Source of the DNA: Trichosporon coremiiforme
Taxonomy: Eukaryota > Basidiomycota > Tremellomycetes > Trichosporonales > Trichosporonaceae
DNA length: 64,000 nucleotides
Direction: 5' to 3'
Assembly: GCA_039545355.1 (NCBI GenBank)
Contig: BCJJ01000002.1
Location: 521,956-585,955 of the forward strand
In this document: positions 1-8,984 of the stretch, in pieces
Layout of the letters: each line of letters begins with the position of its first letter
Position numbering within the stretch: the first letter of the stretch is position 1
Translations under genes and position numbers: made by a program
The notes under the pieces: model-generated
Database searches by the model: none
Told to the model about the DNA's origin: nothing
What the model saw: only the letters and a program-made list of their open reading frames with translations

Positions 1-781
1 GGGGGTAAGTTGCCGCCCGAGGCGCCCTGCGGTGAGCCGTTCTGACCCCCGCCGCCGCCTGGGCCGTCGAAACGCGGGCGTTTCGCAGGCGGGAAGCCTC
101 CGCTGGGTGGCCGGGGCGGGTTCGACGCGCCCGACACATTGCGAGACTGTGGCTGGTACGACCTGTTGCCGCCTCGGCCTCCGCCGCCGCCGCCCCCTCC
201 TCCGCCTCCGCCGCCGGATCCACCACCGCCTCCTGACATGTACGAGCCCGACTGCGCCTGTTGGGGGAAGTAGGGCTGGTTCGGCTGCGGCGTGTACCCG
301 GCCCCCTGGCCGTTGTAGTTGTTGTAGCCCTGCCCGCCGGGCCCGCCCTGGTAGTTGTTGTAACCTTGCTGGTTCGCTTGGTTGTAGTTGTTGTAGCCCT
401 GCTGCTGAGGAGGAGGCGGACGGTAGCTCTGACCCTGCTGCTGGCCAGAGTACGGCTGCTGGTACCCCGGGCCCGCGTTATAGCCTGGGTTCTGCGCATG
501 GCTCGCCCCGGCCCCGTAGCCATAGTTGGCGTACGGGTTCGGAGGCGTCCCGCCCGCACCGGCGCTCGGCTGAGCCGCGCCAGCATTGTACCCCGCCGTG
601 TTGTATCCTTGCGCCTGAGACGTCAGCTAGATCGCGACGCCGAGGTCAGCTGTTAACTTACCTGATAGTAAGCAGCCCACGCCGCAGCGTGCGCGGCCTG
701 CGGGTCCTGCCCGCCGCCGTAGTTCGGCGCCGGCCCAGTAGGAAGAGGAGGCTGCCCTCCGGGTTTCGGTGGCAAGCCCAT
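1..781 (-). CDS. Gly/Gln/Tyr/Asn-rich low-complexity protein, 5' part (3' end outside window)
   Basis: Reading starts at the ATG at 781. Exon 1 is 662-781 and exon 2 runs from 614 off the left edge. The intron 615-661 (47 nt) has a GTAAGT donor, CTGAC branch sites and a CAG acceptor, and the phase is kept (exon 1 is exactly 40 codons). The protein begins MGLPPKPGGQPPLP and has an AAHAAAWAAYYQ stretch followed by repeated QQGYNNY blocks. Then come a poly-Gly run (near 200-240), an Arg/Gly patch and KRPRFDGPGG just before the edge. Such prion-like YGQ/RGG sequence is typical of RNA-binding or mRNP proteins, but no RNA-binding domain is visible in the part present. No name is offered. Upstream DNA is pyrimidine-rich on this strand, as is common for leaders here. 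Confidence 0.7.
615..661 (-). other. Spliceosomal intron in the Gly/Gln/Tyr-rich gene
   Basis: GTAAGT donor (656-661), internal AGCTGAC and a CAG acceptor (615-617). Removing it joins AAWAAYYQ to AQGYNTAGYN in frame, while reading through it leaves the low-complexity frame. This is a clear example of the intron style used throughout the window. Confidence 0.8.
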
Positions 782-1381
782 GCCTGGTCCTGCCTTGTCT
801 ACTCGCGCACGCGCTCCGCCTAAGTCCTTGCCTCAGACACCGCCGAGAAAGGAGGGAAGACCAGCTGGAAAGTAGGGTGGAACGGGAACGAAACGAGACG
901 AGACGTGGAAGCGGATAAGACGAGTAGAACGGAACGCGGATGGAACAGGAAACGGGACCTTGAGAGTGAAGGCGTGGAAGGCGTGATTGAGAAAGAAAGA
1001 CAGAGATGCAAGTGTGTGGGTTGTGCAGAGAGTCTGTCGGATGAAAGAATGGGCGAAAACGGTGCAGACGACTGATGACGATCACGGTGGACGATGGATC
1101 TGGCACGCGCCCAAGCGACACTCGACACCCACCCGCTGGCATCCGCTGCCGGTTCCTGGCCCATTGCCCCTGGTCGCTGCCGCGGAATCAAATCAATCGA
1201 GACCGCCAGGGTCTTCTTCGTCCACGTGGTCGTGGCACTGGAGCCGATCTGACGCCTTCGGCGCTTCAAGTTTCTGCAGCAAAGTGTTCTCCGTGTTTGT
1301 TGTCATCGAGGCTCTGCCAGTGCACAGACTACAGTTCTATTCGTAAAAGTTAATCTTCAGCTCTATCCTGCAAGTCACTTC
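782..1381. other. Intergenic: promoter/leader of the gene at 1-781
   Basis: The + strand is strongly purine-rich from about 835 to 1010, so the minus-strand leader upstream of the ATG at 781 is CT-rich. That fits a fungal promoter or 5' UTR. Overlapping short frames here are not protein-like. Nothing else was seen. Confidence 0.5.
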
Positions 1382-3086
1382 TCACTTCCACTTGAACATG
1401 TTCAAGCCCCTGGCCAAGATACCTGGCCCTGTCGTCGCCTCTGTCTTCTTGCTCGCCGTTGGCGGTGAGTTGCGTCGGTTTCTTCCCTGCAGCGCACCTC
1501 CGGCACTCGCGCTACGCCTATGGCTGGAGTGTTTGGTCTTGTCGTGATGGTTCCGTACATCACTTTGGCTCGTCGTACGCGTTCGGCCGCGCTGCGACGC
1601 ACGATGCAAGGAGCGAGGGCGATCCAGCGGCAGGTCGTAATGGAGGAAGGATGGCTGGAGACTGCCGCCCGTGAAATTGGGGGCGAGATGCGGACTCATG
1701 AGTGGGCTGTACGATGGGAACGCGTGCAGACCCGGACTTGGCGGGGCGCGGATCATTCCTGCTGACATTGGTGGGGGCGGTGGTAGTGGTGGGAAGTGGA
1801 CGCTGCGCACGCCGAAGCCTGTGCTCATCGACGCCAGCGGTCGCGAAGGTAAGGAATAGTGCGGCGGTGGGAGGTATGCCGATGGTGCGGCCGTGTGGTT
1901 GGGATACACGCTGTGGCGCCTGAAAATGAGACTGTCCGAGTGGCGGCGTGGACCCAGGGTCAATGGATCCAGGATGAAGGAGCGACGGCAGGCCAGTAAC
2001 GAATCCTGAAACGGATCGCGAAAGCCCGATGGAGGCAGCTCTAGAGGATGCAACAGCATGAACTCGTGCGGCGACAACGAAGGCAGCGGATAAAGCAGCG
2101 GCGCTTCGGGCGACTGGGGTTCCAGCGCAGGAGGGGGCATGGGAGACATGAGCGCAGGCAGCTCTCCATCAGGCGGGGGGGGTGTCTTGCACATTGGAGT
2201 GGGCATGCTGCCGCCATAGACACCCTCGAGCCATTGCAGCACGAGACCACGGCGCGCCTGTGCTTGACACTCTATACGGCGGAGGATGGATGCTGCGCGA
2301 GCCATCTGTTCCGGCTCGGTCACGTTATTCGTCTCCCATAGCTTCACTAAAGTCTGATTGTCAGCTGGAAGATCAATGATCTAGCTCACCTTATCCCCGT
2401 CATCTGCCTCTGTCAGAGCCCACACACTCCATCGCAGCCCCAGCACGAGCAAACCGTAAGCGGTCTGAGATACATCACACCGGTACAGCTGTTCTTGTCC
2501 GTAGCCTGAGCGCTCGTGCGCCCGTCCATGCAAACCGGCGTACGTTGCAAGTCCGGACCGCATGCGTTGCGCTAGCCGCACGCACGCCTCTTCCGTCGTA
2601 ACGTCACCCTGGCCGACCTCAACGAACAGGTACGGCAGCTGACAGTCATTGTGCCGGTCTGGCATTAGCTCCCCGGGGGGCCTAATGGCAGCTCACCTAT
2701 AACGATGCCCGGTCCGTCCGTTCCAGAGAGATAGTCGCCGAGGAGCAGAGCGTCACCGAAGATCTCGACCTCCTCGTTTCTCAGTCCGAGGTGGTACGCT
2801 TTCCGGCCGCGTTTCGTTTCCTTCGGCAACTTGACTTTCTCAGCACTGAGGTTAACTCTGAACCCGAGGTATTTGAAGCTCAGGTCTGCATCGTATACGC
2901 TCACATTGCGCATGGCGGGGAAAGGATCTGGAGGAACTCGAGCACGAGCTTGTGCGTCGTATCCGGGGCTCGGCGAGTCTGGCAGTCGTCGAGAGCATAT
3001 CGGAGCCGGTGGGCGTGGGCGAGGATCTGCGGTTTCGTGACGAACCCGTCGCTGGGCGGAAGGGACGGTCTCCGATCGGGTGCTGA
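1382..3086 (-). CDS. Uncharacterised multi-exon protein, 5' end unresolved
   Basis: Exons, minus strand: 2905-3086, 2697-2857, 2390-2658 and 1382-2353. The introns are 2858-2904 (47 nt, GTGAGC...TTCAG), 2659-2696 (38 nt, GTGAGC...CCAG) and 2354-2389 (36 nt, GTGAGC...AATCAG). Each join keeps phase and reads through protein-like sequence: SPPCAI/VNLSAEKVKLP, GIVID/RHNDCQLPYLF, TEADDGDK/TLVKLWETNN. A strong acceptor (branch TTACTGAC, then AAGCAG) sits just above 3086, so at least one more upstream exon is expected but was not found. The N-terminal 300 residues look globular, while the C-terminal 250 are Pro/Ser/Arg-rich and probably disordered. The gene may be continuous with the exon at 3479-4132, on the same strand about 400 bp upstream. 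No family was recognised. Confidence 0.6.
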
Positions 3087-3478
3087 CTGCTTGTCAGTAA
3101 GCCAGAACGCAATCACGCGCAACAAGGCAAAGAGGGGAAAGGCCAGGTATGGCCGCAACGGCGCTCTCGCTCCTTGCGTGAACTCTGAACTCTGATCTCA
3201 ACAAAGTCAAGTCACGGTGGCGCAACCCTTCTTTCCGAAAGGTTTCACAATTCAACAGTTCACCAAACCGTCATTCCAGCCCTCAATGTCGCCAGCGGGC
3301 CTGTGCGTGGCGTCCTCATTGCTCTCATGCTCCTCTCCCCCTCATGATGACCAGAGGGTTTCGTGCAACACATGGCAGAGACAGTGTCAGACACAAGACA
3401 GCGTCACTGCGTCGTCTCGCTCAACGGACAGCTCCCTCGCAAACGCCAGTTCAAGCCCTGTCACGGAAGTTTCCGGGC
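3087..3478. other. Unresolved stretch between two minus-strand coding blocks
   Basis: It probably holds intron and small-exon sequence linking or separating the blocks at 1382-3086 and 3479-4132. On the minus strand, downstream of the donor near 3515, a 33-codon frame beginning YYMSPETSVTGLELAF looks protein-like but is out of frame with the exon before it unless about 26 nt are removed. The + strand frame at 3217-3486 is not convincing. Confidence 0.3.
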
Positions 3479-4132
3479 TCATGTAGTACTTGCGGTTGAT
3501 GAAAGATTACTCACCCTGCTCAGGTAGGCGACATCGACGGCAAAGTCGGCGTCGCCGGCTAGCACCTGTGTTCCGCGCATATCGTCGGTGCGCGAGACGA
3601 AGCGCACACCGTACGCCTCCAGGCTCTTCAGGTCGCGTATCCGCTCCTCTGCCGGTTCGTGAACGTCAGGCTTGACGTCCGACGTGACATACCGGGTATC
3701 CCTCCCCTTGTCGTTGAGCGTCTTGAGGTCCGGCTTGACATCGGGAGTGTAGGCGTAGTGCGGCCGCGGCCGGTGAATCGTCGTCCAGGAGGAGTGCTGG
3801 TCAGTCGGCGGGCGCAGGGACGAGCGGCTGTGCTTCGATCGGATCGGCGCCGGGTGGCCGGCAGGCGGTGTCGGCGGCGTCAGGGGGCCAGGCGAGGACG
3901 TCGGCGTGTACTCCGTCACGAGCTTGGGCACGGCGTGTCTCTCATCGAAGACGACCTCTATCTGCTCCGTTTTCGGGTTGTCCGTCCTCCTGCCCGCTGC
4001 GGCTGTCGGTTTCGGTTTGGGCGGCGGTTCGCTGCGCTTGGCCCTTGTCGACTTGATTGGGCCGCCGACTGGCCGCAGAGGTACACGCGTATGCGGCGCG
4101 TAATGGGTTCGTGTAGAGAGAGTAGTCGACAT
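3479..4132 (-). CDS. Uncharacterised Pro/basic-rich protein, first exon
   Basis: ATG at 4132. The unspliced frame ends at 3479, but a GTGAGT donor follows DVAYLSR near 3515, so the real exon probably ends there (about 205 codons). The sequence is Pro-, Arg- and Lys-rich at the start (MSTTLSTRTHYAPHTRV; SEPPPKPKP) and more structured from residue 120 (RPRPHYAYTPDVKPDLK, EERIRDLKSLEAYGVRF, VLAGDADFAVDVAYLSR). The continuation into 3087-3478 is unresolved, and it may be the 5' exon of the gene at 1382-3086. No family was recognised, and the function is unknown. Confidence 0.5.
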   Translation of the reverse strand: MSTTLSTRTHYAPHTRVPLRPVGGPIKSTRAKRSEPPPKPKPTAAAGRRTDNPKTEQIEVVFDERHAVPKLVTEYTPTSSPGPLTPPTPPAGHPAPIRSKHSRSSLRPPTDQHSSWTTIHRPRPHYAYTPDVKPDLKTLNDKGRDTRYVTSDVKPDVHEPAEERIRDLKSLEAYGVRFVSRTDDMRGTQVLAGDADFAVDVAYLSRVSNLSSTASTT

Positions 4133-5181
4133 GGTGTCGAGCTACAGGCTGGATGTGGTTCAGTTTCTCACACTCGCATGCTGGACGAAGACAGCGAGAT
4201 ATACAGCAGTGTTGATTCGGGAGTTCGCGCGGCGCATCCGGCGAGAACGTGGAACGCGGGCGGGGGAGGGAAGGAAGGCGGAGGTGCGCACTGCAGGGGT
4301 GCCGTGCGGCTACCAAATGCTTGGTGCTGTGCAGCCCGAGGGTCGGAGGTTGGAAGCTCGACCGGAGACCGGGCAGTCACGGAGACGCAAGACGGAGGGA
4401 TGGAAGGATCCGGAATTGAAGCTGGGCTTTTGAGTGTCAGATGTCGCGTGTTTTCGGTGCGTTGATGACGCGGGTCGCCGCGTTGTGAGAAGCAGACAAC
4501 CGTGAGGATCAAGGGAAGGCGCTGAAGGCAAGGACGATCGGATCGGTGTTGGATCTCCCCTGTGACCTGGCTGTGTGTCATGTGCGTGCCGACGAGGGAG
4601 GAGGAACGAGGGTCACAGTAGAGTGCGACGAAATGGCAACACACAGTCGTGTGCAGCACGCCTGCCGTCGCAAATGGGCAATCAAGTTAGGACAATGGGA
4701 AATCGAGTACGACGTTGAAGCGTGCAGAGCAGCCAAGAGGAGTGGCTGATACCGGAGGAGACGCACGAGGGCCGAGGCGCGGCCCAACGACCTCCGCTGA
4801 GGTGCCCGCAGCTCGCAGGCGGCGTGAGCTCGGGCCCAGCGGCGGCCGTTAAGCACGCCAGCATCAGTGGCGGCTAGTCCCCGGGGTACGCCGGGCGCCA
4901 GAGGTTTCTTTGTGTGCCGTGTGATCCGTGCGGCTGTGCACAACGCCCGCCAGCACCCCCGCTTCTTATGATTTCATATCGACCCCCTCGTTTCCATGAT
5001 GTGAATGCTTTGCTTCTTCTGAGGTCCTCGAAACGGTAATCCTGAGCGTGATGTATAATCTGGTTGTCACATTGAATGTGCTGATCCTGGCTTCCTCCTT
5101 TCCCGTACGAGGCAAGTTAGGGGAGGGCGGTTCACGGAGCCCACAAAGCGACACTGCTCCTTCGAGGACGAGCGCCCTCGA
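4133..5181. other. Intergenic, nothing recognised
   Basis: Only short overlapping frames in several directions. No frame has protein-like composition, and no tRNA or repeat was noticed. Confidence 0.4.
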
Positions 5182-5412
5182 TCACGGTGCCTCGGCGCTC
5201 ATGAACCAGCCGTAGTCCCCCACCATGGAGCGCGTAAACCTCTCACGCCCCGATAACGGTAGCTCGGCCTCTACGTTCTCGTTGCACAACATCTCTCTGG
5301 CGTCTCTCTGTCTGAATGCCCGCGTCTCCTCGTAGTTCCTGCACCTTGATCCTCGAGGTGACACAATCGTCTCGTCCCACTCGGACCTGTTCCATCTGCC
5401 CTCGTCGCACAT
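5182..5412 (-). CDS. Small protein-like ORF, possible last exon or gene relic
   Basis: A 76-codon frame, ATG at 5412, stop at 5182. It is rich in charged and aromatic residues (RCRNYEETRAFRQRDARE, then RSMVGDYGWFMSAEAP at the end) and looks more like folded protein than chance sequence. A second protein-like frame lies 80 bp upstream at 5493-5663, in a different frame. The pair could be exons of a gene whose introns were not recognised, or relics of a decayed gene. No family was recognised. Confidence 0.3.
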   Translation of the reverse strand: MCDEGRWNRSEWDETIVSPRGSRCRNYEETRAFRQRDAREMLCNENVEAELPLSGRERFTRSMVGDYGWFMSAEAP

Positions 5413-5492
5413 AGTCCTGCCTCAGTGAACGTTCCATCAAATATCAGTGTAACAGGCTGATCTACGGCTTGCCCCGCTATCAGGTCACCAGT

Positions 5493-5663
5493 TCATGCGT
5501 ACGGATACCCCAGCTTGGCGTTCTTCACGCCTCCAGACAGCTCTTTGCTCGTTATCGCCACATTCCATTGGTCCCAGGTCTTATCGATGCCGTAGCTGAG
5601 CTGTATCCATCGTACCATCACGGTTAACGAGGTATCCGGATTCCGGGGCTGTCTTGCGAACAT
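5493..5663 (-). CDS. Small 56-aa ORF with protein-like sequence
   Basis: ATG at 5663, TGA at 5493-5495. It starts MFARQPRNPDTSLTVMVRW and continues with YGIDKTWDQWNVAITSKEL, ending LGYPYA. The alternating hydrophobic and aromatic pattern with three Trp is unlike the chance frames around it. A GTGAGC donor (5684-5689) lies just upstream, and the CAG at codon 5 could serve as its acceptor, so this may be a 3' exon rather than a free-standing gene. No homology was recognised. Confidence 0.3.
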   Translation of the reverse strand: MFARQPRNPDTSLTVMVRWIQLSYGIDKTWDQWNVAITSKELSGGVKNAKLGYPYA

Positions 5664-6365
5664 GTCTCGGGGCTTGGCTCACCTGTGCTGACCCACGCCA
5701 CATGCCACCCCGCCTCTCCCCGCCTCTCCTGTTCCATCTGCTGGTCTGAGCGGACCTTGAACGGACGTCGCACGGACGCCTAGTCCGCTAGTCCGCTAGC
5801 TCGTGAGCTGTTGACCGCCTGTTGTCAATTCCTCTGCAACGCCGCTCACTATCACTCTGTAGTCAATGCTTCACTCCCCTTGTCGGTCTCTTCAATTTGT
5901 AGTCAGTGTTACCCCTTCGTGCGTCCATCGTCTCGCTCCGCTCGGCGCCCCGCCCAGCACTCGCATTAAGAATGGGAATCCATGCAAATGCCAATTGCGC
6001 GTAGCGCATGAGCTGGAATATAACTGAGTAAACTGTTCAGGGATCATCGTCTTTGCAGTCTTTGTCTTGGGAAAAGAAGTGAGAGGGAGTATCAAGCGTC
6101 GTACTGCGAGCGCGACGTTGCGTGCTCCGCTTACGGGCGGGGACGGCGGGGCATCGAGCTGCTATCAGGCGTGAGCGGAGTGGGTGCAACGGAGCGACAG
6201 CGAACCTGGCTGGCCGCCAGATCCGCTCCCGCTCGCCCTTACTCGGCATGCTTGTAGCTGCGAGGCATCACATGGACGCCTCGCGCTTCTCGACGCCCTC
6301 TGAGTCACCCGCCTGCACGCGGGAGCGGCGGCGGCTGCGCTTCGCAGGACACTTTGGGAGTTCTT
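5664..6365. other. Intergenic, nothing firm
   Basis: Contains a short triplicated 'tagtccgc' motif near 5780-5800 and otherwise unremarkable sequence between the small ORFs and the 3' end of the GMC oxidoreductase gene. Confidence 0.35.
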
Positions 6366-8984
6366 TTACCGAGGCGTAACTGGGGTGTAAGTCTGAGCTC
6401 CCCACTGTGGCGGCGAGGGCATGGGGGACCCTTGTCCCGTGAATGATCCCGGGGAGCCTGGTGTTCCGGGTGTTGACGGCCCGGGGGGGAATCCAGGCTG
6501 CTCATCTACAAAGTCGCGGTATGGTGACTGGGCGCCGCCGCGAGAGTAGTCGCCCATATTGTAGCCGTCACCGTGGCCAGAGGGCGAGCCGGGGGTGGGG
6601 TGGTACAGGTCGGCGGTCGCCATGGTGCTGACCGACGCGCCGGCGCTGGAGAAGGGACGTCCCCGTGGCGGTGCCATCGGGTACCCCTCCTGCTCGCTGT
6701 AGGCTGCGCCAGCGTCCCATGCGCCGCCGTCGGCCGAAGGCCCAGCGTACCACCCCTTCTCGCTCGCTGCCCTCCTCTTGTTCTTCCTGGCAGCGCCGAC
6801 GACAAACAGGATCGCCGCGAGAAGAGCAAGGACACCGCATCCGACACCGACTCCGATTCCAATCTTGGTTCCCATCGTCATTTGACCACTTGAAGCCTTC
6901 GCGTTCCCGTCTGCGGCAGCACTCTTGATTGCAGAGTCTGTCGCGTCCTCAATCTCCGCAGTGGTAGCAGGCCCCGCTTGCGTCTCCTTTGAGAGACCAG
7001 TGGCACTAACTCCCGACGACGTAGACGAGGAGGGGGTGGGAGGTTGGGGAACATAAACATACTTAGCCTTGATGATGTCGGCACCCTTCTCGGCGATACC
7101 GTAAGTGGACGCCATCAGGTGCGCCGAAACGTGAATCGGCATGATCGACGCGTCAATGACGCGGACGTTGCTGATGCCGTGGACCTTGAGCTGAGTGTCA
7201 ACGACACCGCCCTGGTCCTCGGGAAGCATAGAGCAAGAACCGAGCGGGTGGTACTCGGTGTTGCCGTTGTACGCGAACCAGCCCTGGTCGTCGGTGGGAC
7301 CCTTCTTGCTGTCGCGGACAACCTCGGCCGTGATAATCTTCTTCCAGGTGGGGGTATCAACCAGCTTGCGGACCCACTCCTGCGCGCGAGCACCCATCTC
7401 GGCGTCCTTGTCGATACCGAAGTAGTTGGGGTTGATCGAGGGCGAGTCCCAGGCAGAGTCCGAGGTGATGAAGAGAGTGCCGCGGGAGAAGGGGTGTTGA
7501 AGAGCGACCTGGATACCGATGTTGTTGGCGGTCTGGCCCCAGAGGTGGAGAATGATCTCAAACTGGCCGACAGTCGACGAGAGCCAGTCCTTCTGCAGCT
7601 CGAGCTGGGCGCGGATACCGTTCTTAACATTGGCGGGGAGGCCGAGGTCACTGTCAAGAGTGCCGAGGATGGCGTCGACGTCAACGTTGGCGGCGGCGGC
7701 AGAGCCAGAGCCGTAAAGGTCGCTGCCCGAGATGTAGCCGACAGCCTCGTTGACGTAGGTCCAGAGACCTTGCGCGCTGTTCTTCCACTTCTGCTCTTCC
7801 TCGTCCTGGAGGGTCTCGTCGGTGGCGAGCTTGTACCAGGTGTCGATCGGCTGAGTGTTGAAGTACATCGTGTTCGAGACGTGATCCTGGAGGTTGTAGC
7901 CGACGGGCAGGTCCTTGACGATGGGGACACCGGCACCCTGGAGGACGTTGGCGGGGCCGACACCGGAGAGCTGGAGGATCTGGGCCGAGCCGACAGTGCC
8001 ACCCGAGAGAATGATCTCCTTCTTGGCCTGGGCCGAGAAGACCTGCTGGCCAGGGCCGGCCGAGAAGGTGACACCAGAGGCGATGGGGTTGCCGTCAGCG
8101 TCGTTGGCGCCGTTGAAGACGATCTTGGTGACCTGCTGGCCGGTGAGAACAACGAGGTTGGAGCGGTCCTCGTGGGGGTCGAGGTAGCCAACCTTGGAGT
8201 CGCAACGGGATTGAGTGTCACGGTTCAGGGTCGAGGGAGTAAGCATGACACCGCGGGTGGAACCACCGGCGAGGTCCTTGGCCTCGAAACCGAGCTCGCT
8301 CCAGGCGGGGATCCAGTTGGAGGTGACGGGGTAGATGTACTGCGAGTAACCGACCGAGATGGGGCCGCCAGAGCCGTGGGCGCCGGCGTCGTACTGGAGG
8401 CTCATCTGGTTGACCATATCCGTGGGGGGCTCCATGAAGTTCTCGGCCTTCATGATGTATTTGTTGACCTCGTTCCAGTTCCAGGTCTCGTTGGTGCCGG
8501 GGTTGAGCGAGGCCCAGGCATCGTACTCCTCCTTGTCACCACGGCACCAGAAGAGACCGTTGATGGCACCAGAGCCACCGAGGATCTTTCCACGGGGCCA
8601 GCTCTTCGGCTTGTTGCCCGACTTGGGCTGCTGGACCGTCTGGTACTTCCAGTCGTAATCGGTGCCGGAGAGCGCCTTGATGTACGACTTGCCGGGCATG
8701 TCGACACGGTCCTGGATGTTCTGCGACTCGTCACCGGTGCCACCGGCCTCAAGGACGAGGACCGTGACGTTGTTCCACTCGGTGAGACGGCTCGCGACGG
8801 TGAGACCGGCAAGACCACCGCCGACAACGATGAAGTCGAAGGCCTTGTCGGCGGCAGCCTGGGCGTCCTGGGTCGTGGCGCGCGACACGAGCTGCTGGAA
8901 CTCGGGCTCGTAGGCGGCCATGGCCTGGGCGGCGGGCGCGAGGAGCGCCGTGGCAGCGGCAGCGCTCAGGGCGAAAGCACGCAT
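6366..8984 (-). CDS. GMC-family FAD oxidoreductase, secreted with C-terminal membrane anchor
   Basis: Single 872-codon exon. Residues 1-22 are a signal peptide (Ala/Leu-rich, ending AAQA). The FAD Rossmann motif GGGLAGL is at about 55-61. The GMC signatures follow: ILGGSGAINGLFWCRG near 135-150 and GGTVGSAQILQLSGVGP near 330. The active-site His is in HPLGSC (about 579), with the FAD-closing NVRVIDASIMP after it. GMC enzymes oxidise alcohols, sugars or aryl alcohols with O2 or another acceptor. Unusually, a Ser/Thr/Pro linker follows, then a transmembrane helix at about 702-735 (IGIGVGVGCGVLALLAAIL) with a basic KNKRR stop-transfer and a Pro/Gly/Tyr-rich cytosolic tail of about 130 residues. 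This predicts a type I plasma-membrane or wall-facing enzyme. The substrate cannot be assigned. Confidence 0.93.
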   Translation of the reverse strand: MRAFALSAAAATALLAPAAQAMAAYEPEFQQLVSRATTQDAQAAADKAFDFIVVGGGLAGLTVASRLTEWNNVTVLVLEAGGTGDESQNIQDRVDMPGKSYIKALSGTDYDWKYQTVQQPKSGNKPKSWPRGKILGGSGAINGLFWCRGDKEEYDAWASLNPGTNETWNWNEVNKYIMKAENFMEPPTDMVNQMSLQYDAGAHGSGGPISVGYSQYIYPVTSNWIPAWSELGFEAKDLAGGSTRGVMLTPSTLNRDTQSRCDSKVGYLDPHEDRSNLVVLTGQQVTKIVFNGANDADGNPIASGVTFSAGPGQQVFSAQAKKEIILSGGTVGSAQILQLSGVGPANVLQGAGVPIVKDLPVGYNLQDHVSNTMYFNTQPIDTWYKLATDETLQDEEEQKWKNSAQGLWTYVNEAVGYISGSDLYGSGSAAAANVDVDAILGTLDSDLGLPANVKNGIRAQLELQKDWLSSTVGQFEIILHLWGQTANNIGIQVALQHPFSRGTLFITSDSAWDSPSINPNYFGIDKDAEMGARAQEWVRKLVDTPTWKKIITAEVVRDSKKGPTDDQGWFAYNGNTEYHPLGSCSMLPEDQGGVVDTQLKVHGISNVRVIDASIMPIHVSAHLMASTYGIAEKGADIIKAKYVYVPQPPTPSSSTSSGVSATGLSKETQAGPATTAEIEDATDSAIKSAAADGNAKASSGQMTMGTKIGIGVGVGCGVLALLAAILFVVGAARKNKRRAASEKGWYAGPSADGGAWDAGAAYSEQEGYPMAPPRGRPFSSAGASVSTMATADLYHPTPGSPSGHGDGYNMGDYSRGGAQSPYRDFVDEQPGFPPGPSTPGTPGSPGSFTGQGSPMPSPPQWGAQTYTPVTPR

